57,419 nt of DNA from Paraburkholderia elongata (GTDB lineage: Bacteria > Pseudomonadota > Gammaproteobacteria > Burkholderiales > Burkholderiaceae), in the NCBI RefSeq assembly GCF_013177735.1, contig NZ_WOEZ01000292.1, forward strand, positions 1-57,419. Direction: 5' to 3'. The translations under genes were made by a program, and so were the position numbers. How positions within the stretch are numbered: position 1 is the first letter of the stretch; each line of letters opens with the position of its first letter. Under the pieces are notes generated by a model. The model saw only the letters and a program-made list of their open reading frames with translations. It searched no databases and had not been told where the DNA came from. Shown here one piece after another: positions 1-9,003 of the stretch.

Positions 1-232
1 GATGTGTATAAGGGGATGCGCTGTAACACCAATCCTTTGCGGCTTTTACGCTCGGGAATTTCACAATGACCATTCCTTCAATCGGATCACCTTCAAGGAC
101 TTCGTGCTTTCCATCGGCTACGAGCACTTCGATAGGATGATCCTTCATCGTTGCTTTGATTCCAGTCCGATATTTTTCGAACTCTTTGTGATCGATGGAT
201 TTAATTCTAGTGAAGACAATGTATGCGGACAT
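1..232 (-). CDS. DUF1330 family protein, partial (runs off the window start)
   Basis: The minus strand is open from an ATG at 232 to the window edge (77 codons). It begins MSAYIVFTRIKSIDHKEF and continues with a segment like KHEVLEGDPIEGMVIVKF, which is the usual build of the small DUF1330 dimeric alpha/beta-barrel proteins of about 95 residues. An AGGAG ribosome site lies 6 to 8 bases upstream of the ATG. The C-terminal fifth is missing. It follows the SDR gene at 320-1069 by 87 bases on the same strand, so the two may be co-transcribed. The enzymatic role of DUF1330 proteins is unknown, and none can be read from the sequence. Confidence 0.8.
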   Translation of the reverse strand, partial: MSAYIVFTRIKSIDHKEFEKYRTGIKATMKDHPIEVLVADGKHEVLEGDPIEGMVIVKFPSVKAAKDWCYSASPYTH

Positions 233-319
233 GATCGTTCTCCTACTTTGTTAATCGATTACCGAAATTCCAATGAAAACCCTTGGGCCGTAGCCCGCGT
301 TATTAACTAAGAAGGCGTT

Positions 320-1069
320 TTACTTGTTGCCGCCGTTCGCAAAGATGATTTCTCCCGTGAGCCAGCCCGCATCATCCGAGGCAAGAAATACGGACACACG
401 TGCGATGTCCTCGGGTTGGCCGACGCGGCCCAGCGGAGTACTTGCGATTATCTGCTTCTTAAACTCCGTTCCCATGACGCCTGCCGCGTGCGCACCCTCC
501 GTTTCGGTTCCACCGGGACTGAGAGCGTTAACGCGGATTTTCTTGGGGCCGAACTCTTTTGAGAGCACGCGCGTCAAGCCATCGACAGCGCTCTTTGTCG
601 CCACGTAGATCGAAAGGGTCGGGTCGGCAGCGACACTCTCCGTCGATCCGATGTTGATAATGCTGCCGCCTTCCGCGCCGAAGGCCGGCAAAGCGGCTTC
701 GATCATGAGGAACGTGCCAAGCACATTCGTGTTGAACTGACGGTGAAACTCCTGCTCGCTGAACTGCTCGAAGGGCGCAAACGAGAAGACGCCCGCGTTG
801 TTCACGAGCACATCCAGACGGCCGAAGGTATTTTTCGCCTCCGCGACGAGGCGTTGCGCGTCGGACCTCTGCGCCACGTCGCCTTGCACGGCGATAGCTC
901 GCCCGCCTTTGCCGGTGATCTCGCGCACCACCCGTTCCGCGCCCGCTTGATCGCGCGCGTAATTCACGATCACCACCGCGCCTTCCGCGCCGAAGGCTTT
1001 TGCAATGCCCGCTCCGATTCCTTTTGAAGCGCCTGTCACTATCGCAACCTTATTGTCGAGCCGTTTCAT
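320..1069 (-). CDS. SDR family NAD(P)-dependent oxidoreductase
   Basis: A 249-residue classical short-chain dehydrogenase/reductase. The cofactor loop TGASKGIG is at residues 12-19, NNAG at 90-93, and the catalytic set is Ser142 or Ser145, Tyr155 and Lys159 (YVATK). The length is exactly that of the FabG/glucose-1-dehydrogenase-like group. The asparagine in NYARD after the second strand suggests NADP(H) preference, but this is weak. The substrate cannot be predicted. It lies 112 bases downstream of a LysR gene on the same strand and upstream of the DUF1330 gene, so a regulator-oxidoreductase-DUF1330 transcript is plausible. The product is cytosolic, with no signal peptide or membrane segment. 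Confidence 0.92.
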   Translation of the reverse strand: MKRLDNKVAIVTGASKGIGAGIAKAFGAEGAVVIVNYARDQAGAERVVREITGKGGRAIAVQGDVAQRSDAQRLVAEAKNTFGRLDVLVNNAGVFSFAPFEQFSEQEFHRQFNTNVLGTFLMIEAALPAFGAEGGSIINIGSTESVAADPTLSIYVATKSAVDGLTRVLSKEFGPKKIRVNALSPGGTETEGAHAAGVMGTEFKKQIIASTPLGRVGQPEDIARVSVFLASDDAGWLTGEIIFANGGNK

Positions 1070-1181
1070 GATGCATCACCTCGTTTGAACACCTCGTTTG
1101 TCGGTGATGCAAATCTATCAATTCCACCAAGCGCGGACTAGACGTTAATATTGGATAGCATCGATCCCATTGGGGAATGGA

Positions 1182-2075
1182 TCAGTCGTCCATTTCGGCG
1201 AGCAGCTCAGCCAGAAAGTCAACAAACACGGCGACTTTGCTGGGCAGACTGCGGGACGCGGGTCGCACGGCACTGATCGGAATTCTGGCCGGCTCACAAT
1301 CGCGCAGGATTCGCCGCACGGTTCCGGCGCGTATGTCGGCCGCAAAAAGCCAGTATGGCGCCTGGGTGATACCGAGGCCGGCAAGGACCGCGGCGCGTTG
1401 CTCTTCGCCATCATTGGTGCGAAACGATGCCGCCGCCTGATGGGATACCACCCCGGCGCGGCTGGCGAAGGTCCAGGGTCGCGGTCCATCCCGTGAGACA
1501 AAAAACACGCCGTCGTGGCGGTCGAGATCGCTCGGTCGCTTCGGCACTCCTCTGCGTTCCAGATAGTCCGCAGACGCTACGGCGACGAGGGCGAACTCGC
1601 CGATTTTGCGCGCGATAAGGCTAGAGTCCGCAAGGGCGCCATTGCGAATGGCGAGGTCGATGCCCTCGTCAACGAGATTGATCGTCCGCTCGGAGACGAG
1701 CGACTCGACAACGACCTTGGGATAGCGAACGCGGAACGCAGGGAGTTGCGGCACGACATAGAGTCGAGAGAAGGCGGGCGCGGCGCTGACACGCACCACG
1801 CCGGACGGCGAGACCTGTCCCGAACCGATGCGGGATTCCGCTGCCTCGAGATCGCTGATGAGTCGTACGGCAGATTCGTAGAAGTCGCGCCCGGCCTCGG
1901 TCAGGCTCAGGCTGCGGGAGGTGCGCATAAGAAGCTGCGCACCGAGATGTTCTTCGAGCGCGGCAACCTGTTTGCTGATCGCCGGCTGCCCTGTCCCAAG
2001 CTCACGCGCAACCGCTGAAAAGCTCCCGCTTTCTACGACGCGCACGAATATCTTGATGCCTTCGAGCCGATCCAT
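1182..2075 (-). CDS. LysR family transcriptional regulator
   Basis: A 297-residue LysR regulator. The N-terminal winged helix-turn-helix (about residues 4-62, with SFSAVARELGTGQPAISKQV) is followed by the linker helix and a periplasmic-binding-protein-like effector domain from about residue 90. The short tandem start MDRLEGIKIF is typical of the CrgA/DsdC-like branch common in Burkholderia. It is co-oriented with the SDR gene downstream, so it may regulate that gene as well as itself. A perfect 14-base palindrome lies 41 bases upstream of its start. The ligand is unknown. Confidence 0.92.
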   Translation of the reverse strand: MDRLEGIKIFVRVVESGSFSAVARELGTGQPAISKQVAALEEHLGAQLLMRTSRSLSLTEAGRDFYESAVRLISDLEAAESRIGSGQVSPSGVVRVSAAPAFSRLYVVPQLPAFRVRYPKVVVESLVSERTINLVDEGIDLAIRNGALADSSLIARKIGEFALVAVASADYLERRGVPKRPSDLDRHDGVFFVSRDGPRPWTFASRAGVVSHQAAASFRTNDGEEQRAAVLAGLGITQAPYWLFAADIRAGTVRRILRDCEPARIPISAVRPASRSLPSKVAVFVDFLAELLAEMDD

Positions 2076-2116
2076 CCGATCCTCCTACGGGGAATTGGTT
2101 ATCTTACTAAGGAATA

Positions 2117-2130
2117 GATCATGCATGATC
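2117..2130. promoter_or_regulatory. Perfect palindrome upstream of the LysR gene
   Basis: GATCATGCATGATC is a perfect 14-base palindrome, 42 bases upstream of the LysR start codon at 2075. Its place in a short intergenic region makes it a candidate operator for this regulator. It lacks the usual T-N11-A spacing of LysR sites, so the assignment is tentative. Confidence 0.35.
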
Positions 2131-2219
2131 ATGGGCAAATCTATTCCGGAATTGAGGGGGCCTCTCCGGGCCGTTTTGCGGCTCTTGTGACGAAGCATGA
2201 GGTAGTTACCTTGGGAAAG

Positions 2220-2330
2220 CTCGGCGAGGAAAGTGCCCAGGCTCTCGGCCGTGCGCCCGTCGCCGCGATGTCCGGCTTCCAGATAGCGGTCGTTCACGAC
2301 TGTCCGGAACGGGTCGAACTGGGACGGCCA
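2220..2330. repeat. Degenerate dispersed repeat, type R1
   Basis: This stretch carries GGCTTCCAGATAGCGGTCGT, close to GCAGCTTCCAGGCTATAACG near 53815 and to the piece near 54780. On the minus strand it reads as a short peptide containing VNDRYLEAGHRGDGR, but the frame is not supported by a ribosome site. It belongs to a divergent family scattered through the intergenic regions of this window. Confidence 0.5.
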
Positions 2331-2373
2331 TCATGCAGCTATTGCGTCAGCGCGCCCCTCCGCGCCGGTCCGC

Positions 2374-3204
2374 TTAGCTTATCGAGTCGGCTGAAAACGC
2401 GATGTCCTTCTGTGCTTCGAGCACCCGCAGGCGCTCAGCCAACGCAGCCCTGATCGAGTCGTAGGCACCGCCGCCAAGCGTCAGGCGTAACGGCGGATGT
2501 ACCGAGTCCGCCGCGACGATCATTGCGGCGACCGTCTTACCGGCATCGCCCCGAATTTCAAAGCTGTTGGACGCAATTGCCCGCCTGACGTCGCCCGCCG
2601 GGGTGTCGTCGTACTCGGGCATCGGCACCGCGTGATCGAGACCAGCACCGAACTGGGTGCTCGTCGCCCCCGGCTCAACGATCACGAAGTCGATACCGAA
2701 TGGCGCCACCTCCTTCGCCACTGACTCGACGAAACCTTCGATGCCCCATTTCGTAGTGTGATACAGGCTGAAATTCGGGTAAGCGACCTGTCCGCCTTCG
2801 GACGATACCTGAACGATCCGACCGCCGCCCTGGCGGCGAAGGTGAGGTAGCGCGGCACGAATGACCTGAATCGATCCGGTGAGATTGGTGGCGATCTGCC
2901 GGTCGATCTGTTCATCAGTCACTTCCTCGGCCGCGCCGAATAATCCGTAGCCCGCGTTGTTCACGACCACGTCGATACGGCCCATCGCTTCGAATGCGGC
3001 AGCGATATTCGTGTGCACCGCGCGGGTGTCGGTGACGTCAAGTGTCAGTACATGCAAGCGGTCGCCGTACTGTTTTTTCAGTTCATCGAGCGTTCCCTCG
3101 CGCCGCAGCGTTGCGACGACCCGATCGCCGCGTTGCAGCAGACGCTCGGCGAGTAGCCGGCCGAGGCCCGACGACGTGCCGGTGATAAGCCACGTCTTCA
3201 TCAT
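2374..3204 (-). CDS. SDR family oxidoreductase
   Basis: A short-chain dehydrogenase/reductase of about 276 residues. An in-frame ATG lies further upstream at 3219, but GGAGAGA sits 6 bases before the ATGATG pair at 3204, so the product most likely starts MMKTWLITGTSSGLG. The glycine-rich loop TGTSSGLG opens the Rossmann fold, NNAG follows, then SSEGG and the catalytic YHTTK. The extended C-terminal part with PMPEYDDTPAGDVRRA is typical of the longer classical SDRs often annotated as oxidoreductase or short-chain dehydrogenase DltE-like. It diverges from the LysR gene at 3320, its probable regulator. The substrate is unknown. Confidence 0.9.
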   Translation of the reverse strand: MMKTWLITGTSSGLGRLLAERLLQRGDRVVATLRREGTLDELKKQYGDRLHVLTLDVTDTRAVHTNIAAAFEAMGRIDVVVNNAGYGLFGAAEEVTDEQIDRQIATNLTGSIQVIRAALPHLRRQGGGRIVQVSSEGGQVAYPNFSLYHTTKWGIEGFVESVAKEVAPFGIDFVIVEPGATSTQFGAGLDHAVPMPEYDDTPAGDVRRAIASNSFEIRGDAGKTVAAMIVAADSVHPPLRLTLGGGAYDSIRAALAERLRVLEAQKDIAFSADSIS

Positions 3205-3319
3205 GGTGTGTCTCTCCATAAAGTGGATGAAATGGCATTGCCTGACTACCAGTCTAGGTACCCGTCATTGGTCAGAGAAGGCTCTATAGTGCGTATGACC
3301 CCGTGAAAATTCGCCACCA
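3205..3319. promoter_or_regulatory. Divergent promoter region, SDR / LysR
   Basis: These 115 bases separate the head-to-head SDR (minus) and LysR (plus) genes and must contain both promoters. This arrangement is classic for LysR control of a neighbouring target. No clear palindrome of the T-N11-A type was picked out by eye. Confidence 0.5.
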
Positions 3320-4213
3320 ATGACCAAGCCGACACTTGCCGATCTCACCGCGTTTTCCACTGTCGCAGCGCATCGGAGCTTCCGCCGTGCCGCCGATGCA
3401 CTCGGCGTTTCGCGCTCCTCGCTAAGTCACGCCATGCTCGCACTGGAGCGCGAATTGGGCGTGCGCCTGCTCAATCGCACGACGCGTAGCGTGGCGCCGA
3501 CAGAGGCCGGCGAAGCATTGCTCGCGCGGCTTGCGCCCGTGCTCCGCGATCTTGACGAGGCACTGGATGCCGTCGCCGATTCGCGTGGCAATCCGAGCGG
3601 GACGCTCAGGATCAACGCCAATGAGAGTGCGGCGCGGCTGTTGCTGAAAACGGTGGTGCCGTGTTTTCTGAAGCGCTTCCCCGGCATGGCGCTCGATCTG
3701 GTCGCAGAGGGACGGCTCGTCGATATCGTCGAGCAAGGTTTCGATGCCGGAGTACGGCTTGGCGAGTCGATCCCGCGCGACATGGTGGCGGTGCGCATCA
3801 GCGATGATCTTCGCTTCGTAGTCGTTGCCGCGCCTTCGTATCTCGCAGGACGAACGCCGCTCATCACGCCCGACGACCTTCATGGCCACGACTGCATTCG
3901 CCAACGGCTGCCGAGCGGCAAGCGCTACCGCTGGGAGTTCCGCAAGCACGGGCAGGAAGTGGCGATCGATGTTCCCGGTGTACTCACGCTGGATCACAAC
4001 GGGCTGATGGTTGAGGCCGCGTCCGATGGTTTGGGCCTCGCGTATGTACCGGAGTCCACGGCCCGCGACTGGCTGGACGACGGCCGGCTGGTTACCGTGC
4101 TGGAAGATTGGTGCCCGTTCATCCCTGGGCTCTGCCTGTACTATCCTGGGCATCGCCACGTGCCTGCTGGTCTGCGGGCGTTCATAGACGTGCTTAGGGA
4201 GGTAAATCACTAA
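3320..4213 (+). CDS. LysR family transcriptional regulator
   Basis: A 297-residue LysR regulator starting MTKPTLADLTAF. The helix-turn-helix is at about residues 5-65 (SFRRAADALGVSRSSLSHAM), followed by a type-2 periplasmic-binding-protein effector domain to the end. It is divergent from the SDR gene at 2374-3204, which is its most probable target. The sequence resembles the regulators paired with SDR or aldo-keto reductase genes in Burkholderia and rhizobia. The effector is unknown. No odd features were seen. Confidence 0.93.
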   Translation: MTKPTLADLTAFSTVAAHRSFRRAADALGVSRSSLSHAMLALERELGVRLLNRTTRSVAPTEAGEALLARLAPVLRDLDEALDAVADSRGNPSGTLRINANESAARLLLKTVVPCFLKRFPGMALDLVAEGRLVDIVEQGFDAGVRLGESIPRDMVAVRISDDLRFVVVAAPSYLAGRTPLITPDDLHGHDCIRQRLPSGKRYRWEFRKHGQEVAIDVPGVLTLDHNGLMVEAASDGLGLAYVPESTARDWLDDGRLVTVLEDWCPFIPGLCLYYPGHRHVPAGLRAFIDVLREVNH

Positions 4214-4625
4214 CGCATGTGAATGTCCGTCGTGGAGGATCCTGACCGACCGCTCAGCTCGCGTGCCGCAGATCGTCGACGGGCAGGGGGCGGCCATCTC
4301 CGGCCGCTCGCCCACGCTTTCACACGGACGTTCGAGCGCCGGCTCCACCGAGACTGCGGACCGTCGCACGCCGACAGTCACCAGCGCATCGTTCGCCATA
4401 CGCTTTCTCGGAAGTAGTCCTTTCGCAATGACCGCTCCCGAGCAAAGCGAACAGGCGCTATCGACTCGACGGGCACTGGCGCTGCAGTCGAGGGAATATT
4501 CGAAGTGCAGGCTCAGACTTACAGTCAGCCACCACCTTGGCGACGCCCGCAAGTCGACTTAATAGGGCACTCCATGAAGCAACGGCTGGGTTTTCTACGG
4601 AACCGGAGTCAGAATTCACCTCGCT
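4214..4625. other. Intergenic, R1-like repeat, no convincing gene
   Basis: No reading frame here has a ribosome site or family resemblance. A segment near 4295-4340 (CATCTCCGGCCGCTCGCC) matches the core of the R1 repeats near 52640 and 53780. The remaining sequence looks like decayed DNA. Confidence 0.4.
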
Positions 4626-4790
4626 TTTGTCCGATATTTCTCTAGATGCAGCCTATGATGATTGTCGCGACGCAATCTTAATGCGCGGCTGACTCACAAA
4701 GTCGCCAATGCGCTGGCTTTCGTGAGGCTCGTCGGCACGCGTCTGCCGAGACCAGTCGGCAAATGATCGTTGGTGGAGCAATTCACTATC
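4626..4790 (-). repeat. Dispersed repeat R2, copy 1
   Basis: This stretch matches 54905-55075 in the same orientation. Shared blocks include TTTTGTCCGATATT, GGCTGACTCAC and AAGTC, with the order preserved. Read on the minus strand both copies encode a similar peptide: copy 1 has ESQRIGDFVSQPRIKIA and copy 2 has ESPRNCDFVSQPRFKVA. Both therefore derive from one ancestral coding or mobile sequence, now degenerate. The parent element is not recognised. Confidence 0.55.
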
Positions 4791-4869
4791 ACAACGTCGG
4801 TCGCTGTCGCGACTGTGTTGCCTCGATCGAGTCACCGACGATATTGACTTGCATTCCCGAATAGACGGC

Positions 4870-5076
4870 CGTGTTGGTGGCCTTCCGTCCTTTAATCGCT
4901 GCCTGCGCAAACGGCGAGCCAGACATACGCAGGGCATCGTCGGCGTGCTGTCGCTCGCCGACGTAATCGACGAACTCGGCTGCGACCGGGCGCTGCTCGC
5001 GAGCATCGGCCACTTCCATCAGAACCGCGAGAGTCCGGACAGCGTGCAGTCATTGCCGCATGCGCGACACTGGAGC
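4870..5076 (+). pseudogene. Relic of a CBS-domain protein C-terminus
   Basis: In the plus frame, immediately upstream of the intact CBS-BON gene, the sequence reads GIVGVLSLADVIDELG, which is the typical closing strand and helix of a CBS domain. It continues with a tail containing SVQSLPH. No start codon with a ribosome site and no preceding CBS domain is present, so this looks like the surviving end of a second CBS protein. The frame happens to stay open into the downstream gene. The motif is seen directly; calling it a relic is inference. Confidence 0.4.
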
Positions 5077-5205
5077 GAGCGGCCGTTTGTTAAGCACTGG
5101 ATTCAGGCGCCTCAGCACCGCGCGGCCCGCCGCCGGTGCGTCTGCCGAAATCGTGCGACGGGTGCAACAGATGGGGACCCGTCGCGACACGCTGAGGGAG
5201 CGACC

Positions 5206-5898
5206 ATGCGCGCACTCGACATCATGACGCCGTCCGTCGTCACCGCCACACCGGACATGACGATCCACGACGCGGCAAGACTGTTCGTCGATAATCGTAT
5301 CAGCGGCATGCCGGTCGTCGACGCGAACGGACAGGTCGTCGGCATCGTCAGCCAGGGCGACCTGCTGCATCGCGTGGAGACCGGCACCTGCCGCGGAAAG
5401 CGCGCGTGGTGGCTCGAACTCCTGTTGTCGTCGCCCCGCGAGCAGGCTGCGAGGTATGTGAAGGAGCACGGACATGTCGTCGGCGACGTGATGTGCGACC
5501 AGGTGATTTCGATTACCGAGGACATGCTGCTCCAGCAGATCGCGGACCTCATGGAGCGCCGGCATCTCAAACGCGTGCCGGTGCTGAAGGACGGCAAGCT
5601 GGTCGGAATCGTGAGCCGCTCGAACCTGATCCGCGCACTCGCGAGCGTCGCGCTGGCCGTGGACTCGGCTTCGCACGACGATGTGAGCCTGCGCGACGCG
5701 ATAGTCCTGGAAATGCACGGGCAGCGCTGGGGGTTGCCGAAACAAGGCGTGCTCGTCAAGGACGGCGTCGCGCATCTATGGGGCGTGATCGAGTCCGAGG
5801 AGGAAAAGCGCGCGATCCGCATCGCGGCCGAGGGCGTGCCCGGCGTCAAGCACGTGGAGAGTCACTTGGTGTTTCCGAGCGTGATGCCGTCGCTATAG
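5206..5898 (+). CDS. CBS domain pair plus BON domain protein
   Basis: A 230-residue product starting MRALDIMTPSVVTATPDM at 5206 after a GAGGGAG ribosome site; the frame is open further upstream but without a start signal. It has two CBS domains (about residues 5-58 and 92-146, ending GIVSQGDLL and GIVSRSNLI), then a BON domain (about 155-225, with GVAHLWGVIESEEEKRA). CBS pairs bind adenosine nucleotides, and BON domains bind membranes or phospholipids. This fusion is frequent in Burkholderia near stress genes and is thought to sense energy state, but its target is unknown. It is cytosolic and stands alone. Confidence 0.9.
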   Translation: MRALDIMTPSVVTATPDMTIHDAARLFVDNRISGMPVVDANGQVVGIVSQGDLLHRVETGTCRGKRAWWLELLLSSPREQAARYVKEHGHVVGDVMCDQVISITEDMLLQQIADLMERRHLKRVPVLKDGKLVGIVSRSNLIRALASVALAVDSASHDDVSLRDAIVLEMHGQRWGLPKQGVLVKDGVAHLWGVIESEEEKRAIRIAAEGVPGVKHVESHLVFPSVMPSL

Positions 5899-6806
5899 TC
5901 CGCAGGCGGTCGCAAGACGCGTGCAGGGCCGTTCGACCAGGAGCTGCGCCGGCTCGTCGACGCCGAAGGCGTGTGGGCCCATTGCATCGGGATGGCCGAC
6001 GCGATGAACGGTGCGAGTTGGCCGGCCGCTTGCGACAGAGGCTCAATGGCGCGTGGCGGTGCTCGAGATCGCGCGTGCCGGACGCGAACAACGAATGCGG
6101 CGAGCGGCTCGCGCGATCACGCAAAAACAGCGCGACCGCCTGTACATCGTCACCGACAGCGAATGTGTTCGTCGCGCTCGCGACGAACTGCCGCCTCCAT
6201 ATTCGGCAGAGACAGGCCTGTTTCGGTCGTTCATCGGAACGCGCTCAGATAGCCGCTCATTTACTGCATGCGTTAGACCAGTATGGACGATGAAGGGAAC
6301 GTCCGTTGTACTCCGAGAGCCGTCGTAATTCTGTTCCCGTTTGGAACGGCAGCTCCGGGTCGATAGGACTCATTCGTCGCACGCTGGATTCCGACCGCCG
6401 TCCAGAGACCGACAGTAGCCACGAAACGCCCGGGCGTCTAACTCCTCCATTGCCGCCCAACTCCCCGATTGCAATGTTCGCGATACGAATCTAGACATTA
6501 CAAATATGAAGTCGCAGGTCGATCGGCAGAAGCCTAATGATTGTGTCGCGATAACACAAATGAAGCGATAGAATTTATGAATGAGTAGGAATGCTTACAT
6601 GACCAGCGAATAGCATTGCTCCGCTGCGGTTTTTGTGCCGCCGTCGTTCTGCATCGGCCCTTTGCGGATCATGTGCGTTGCCGGCGCGGCGCCCGGCACC
6701 GCTACGTTTTTCAGTGGCGATCAACGTCGATCTTTTTGACCATTGATCTGCGCGGCGCAATCAGGCGGTAACCGCTAGAATTGCGGCTTTAGCCCGGAAT
6801 ACGCCA
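5899..6806. other. 908-base gap, no convincing gene
   Basis: Downstream of the CBS-BON gene the sequence first stays G+C rich. Overlapping open frames read GPFDQELRRLVDAEG and then EAQWRVAVLEIARAGREQR, which look like one frame-shifted relic of unknown origin. From about 6480 the G+C falls sharply (for example 6490-6590). That part must hold the helicase promoter, but no boxes stand out. Confidence 0.35.
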
Positions 6807-8153
6807 ATGTCTTTTGCCTCGCTTGGCCTGATCGATTCCTTGCTGCGTAATGTGCAGGACCTCAATTACCAGACACCTACGCCGGTGCAGGCCAAGGCGA
6901 TTCCTGCTGTGCTCAGTGGCAAGGACGTCATGGCTGCGGCACAGACCGGCACTGGCAAAACGGCGGGTTTTGCGCTGCCGCTGTTGCAACGGCTAGTGCA
7001 ACACGGCCCGGCGGCGTCCAGCAACCGCGCGCGTGTTCTGGTGCTGGTGCCCACGCGTGAACTGGCCGAACAAGTGCTGCAAAGCTTTATCGATTACGGC
7101 AAAGGCCTCGACTTACGATTTCTGGCCGCCTACGGCGGTGTGAGTATCAACCCGCAGATGATGAAGTTGCGCAAAGGCGTGGATGTGCTCGTTGCCACGC
7201 CGGGCCGTTTGCTAGATCTCAATCGCCAGAACGCAGTGCAGTTTGATCAAGTACAAACGCTGGTGCTGGATGAAGCCGACCGCATGCTGGATCTGGGCTT
7301 TGCGCGCGAACTCAACGCCGTCTTTGCTGCCTTGCCCGCTCAGCGCCAGACCCTGCTGTTCTCTGCCACGTTTACCGATGATATCCGCGCCATGGCGGCG
7401 GGCATTCTGCGCGGCCCGGTCAATATCAGCGTCAGTCCGCCCAATGCCACGGCCAGCAAGATCAAGCAGTGGGTGGTGCCGGTGGATAAAAAGAACAAGC
7501 CTGACCTCTTCATGCACCTTGTGGCTGAGAACAACTGGGAGCACGCGCTGGTGTTCGTCAAAACCCGCAATGGCGTGGATTACCTAGCGGCCATGCTGGA
7601 TGAAGCGGGCTATGCGGTCGACACCATCCACGGCGACAAACCGCAACCCGCGCGCCTGCGTGCGCTGGAGCGCTTCAAGACGGGCGAAGTACATATGCTG
7701 GTAGCCACCGATGTGGCTGCGCGCGGGCTGGATATCGACGACCTGCCGCTGGTAATCAACGTTGATCTGCCGATCGTGGCGCAAGACTATGTGCACCGTA
7801 TTGGCCGTACCGGCCGCGCGGGCGCCAGCGGCGTGGCGGTGTCCCTTGTGTGTGCCGATGAAGCGCCGCAACTGGCCGCGATTGAAGCGCTGATCCGGCA
7901 AACGCTGCCCCGTGAAGAAGAGCCGGGTTTTGAAGCCGAACACCGCGTGCCGCAAACTAGCGCGACGGGCCAGATCATCAAGAAACCCAAAAAGCCTAAG
8001 AAGCCCAAAGTGCCGCAAGCTGCGCCGGGTGCCATGCAGGTGCTCAGCAAAAAAACGCGCCCGCAAAGTGGCGAAAACAAACGCAAGCCAGCTGCAGGTT
8101 CACGTAAGCCGGCTGGCAAACCTGCTGGTGGCCGCGGCAAACGCCAACCCTGA
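6807..8153 (+). CDS. rhlE: DEAD-box ATP-dependent RNA helicase, RhlE type
   Basis: A 448-residue DEAD-box helicase that unwinds short RNA duplexes using ATP. The Q motif region is TPTPVQAKAIP (23-33), Walker A AQTGTGKT 45-52, PTRELA 83-88, DEAD 156-159, SAT 187-189, ARGLDID around 306-312 and HRIGRTGRAG 331-340. A basic, proline-lysine-rich tail begins near residue 385 (KKPKKPKKPK). That tail and the preceding EHRVPQTSATGQ match the layout of pseudomonad RhlE proteins rather than the Burkholderia ones I know. The DNA is also poorer in G+C than its neighbours, so acquisition by transfer is likely. No strong ribosome site precedes the ATG at 6807. Roles of this family are ribosome assembly, cold growth and mRNA decay. 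Confidence 0.92.
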   Translation: MSFASLGLIDSLLRNVQDLNYQTPTPVQAKAIPAVLSGKDVMAAAQTGTGKTAGFALPLLQRLVQHGPAASSNRARVLVLVPTRELAEQVLQSFIDYGKGLDLRFLAAYGGVSINPQMMKLRKGVDVLVATPGRLLDLNRQNAVQFDQVQTLVLDEADRMLDLGFARELNAVFAALPAQRQTLLFSATFTDDIRAMAAGILRGPVNISVSPPNATASKIKQWVVPVDKKNKPDLFMHLVAENNWEHALVFVKTRNGVDYLAAMLDEAGYAVDTIHGDKPQPARLRALERFKTGEVHMLVATDVAARGLDIDDLPLVINVDLPIVAQDYVHRIGRTGRAGASGVAVSLVCADEAPQLAAIEALIRQTLPREEEPGFEAEHRVPQTSATGQIIKKPKKPKKPKVPQAAPGAMQVLSKKTRPQSGENKRKPAAGSRKPAGKPAGGRGKRQP

Positions 8154-9003
8154 TCCGTGGGGACGAGTAACGCCAACCCTGGAACAGGCTGGCGGTTTGC
8201 GGCCCGCTGGCAGACAGCGGCGCGGCTTCGGCGTGCATCAGGTCGGCGGGTAACGGCGCACTGAATCCAGGATCCATAACAACCTCGGGGCCGAACGGAC
8301 GTTGAAATCGTGCGTAGCGAGCGACCGATCGAGGTCGTCTCTGGCGAATGTGTCCGCTTCTCACGCGAAAGCCGTCATTTGATCGGCTCATCGCGAACTA
8401 CCGCTTTGGGTTGCAAGTACGCATCCGCTTGCAGCGAAACCTGGCATTTGCGGTTGCTGAGGTGCGAACGTCCGGAGAGCACCCTGTAGCCGCCTCACCA
8501 ACACCGTTACCTGAATGTCGGTAATGGCCGAGTTGCTTCCACCGGATGTCCAGCAGGTTCCGAAGTGCACCGGCCGTTGGAATGATGGCTTGGTGTGTCT
8601 CGCGGACGACAACGATTGGCCGGCTGCCGTCTCACGCGTCCGGGCGAACCCGACCCACAAGGCGCAGTCGGTCGTCCTGGTAACGGACAGTCGCACGTGG
8701 TGCCGAGAAACGGTTCATAGTTTTAATTCGTCTCACGCCCGATTTCAGTGGAAGTAGGGAGCCTCCAGACGTTCGCGCCACAACGGGGGGCGCGACGACC
8801 AACATCGCGTGCTCACCACCGGTGTTTCTGGTGTTCGATTCACGACGCTCGACAGGTGATCGCATAAAATGAACTAGTCCGTTGCAATACGCCCAAACGC
8901 AATCCCCAGGCATACAAATCCAGATGACTCAGGCCTTTGCAATCTGGGATGCCATCTGATTTCGTTCGCCATCGTTTCTCTCCAGTCGGGGCACCACGTC
9001 CTT
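8154..9003. other. 850-base gap with R1-type repeat and a doubtful minus-strand frame
   Basis: GCCAACCCTG occurs twice at the helicase end (8143 and 8172). A minus-strand frame at 8388-8696 (102 codons) has no clear ribosome site and contains the R1 repeat core near 8610-8700, so it is probably not a gene. The end of the gap must contain the promoter of the amine oxidase. Nothing else is recognisable. Confidence 0.4.

Noticed and set aside
3422..4552. 376-codon minus-strand frame opposite the second LysR gene
   Set aside because: Composition and lack of a ribosome site mark it as a shadow; the plus frame is a full LysR.
4849..5205. Upstream extension of the CBS-BON gene
   Set aside because: No ribosome site, and the sequence is a relic; the strong GAGGGAG site defines the start at 5206.
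5920..6300. Possible coding region after CBS-BON
   Set aside because: Only broken frames without start signals; at best a relic.
8388..8696. 102-codon minus frame as a gene
   Set aside because: No ribosome site, it contains R1 repeat sequence and has no family resemblance, so it was kept only as part of the gap description.
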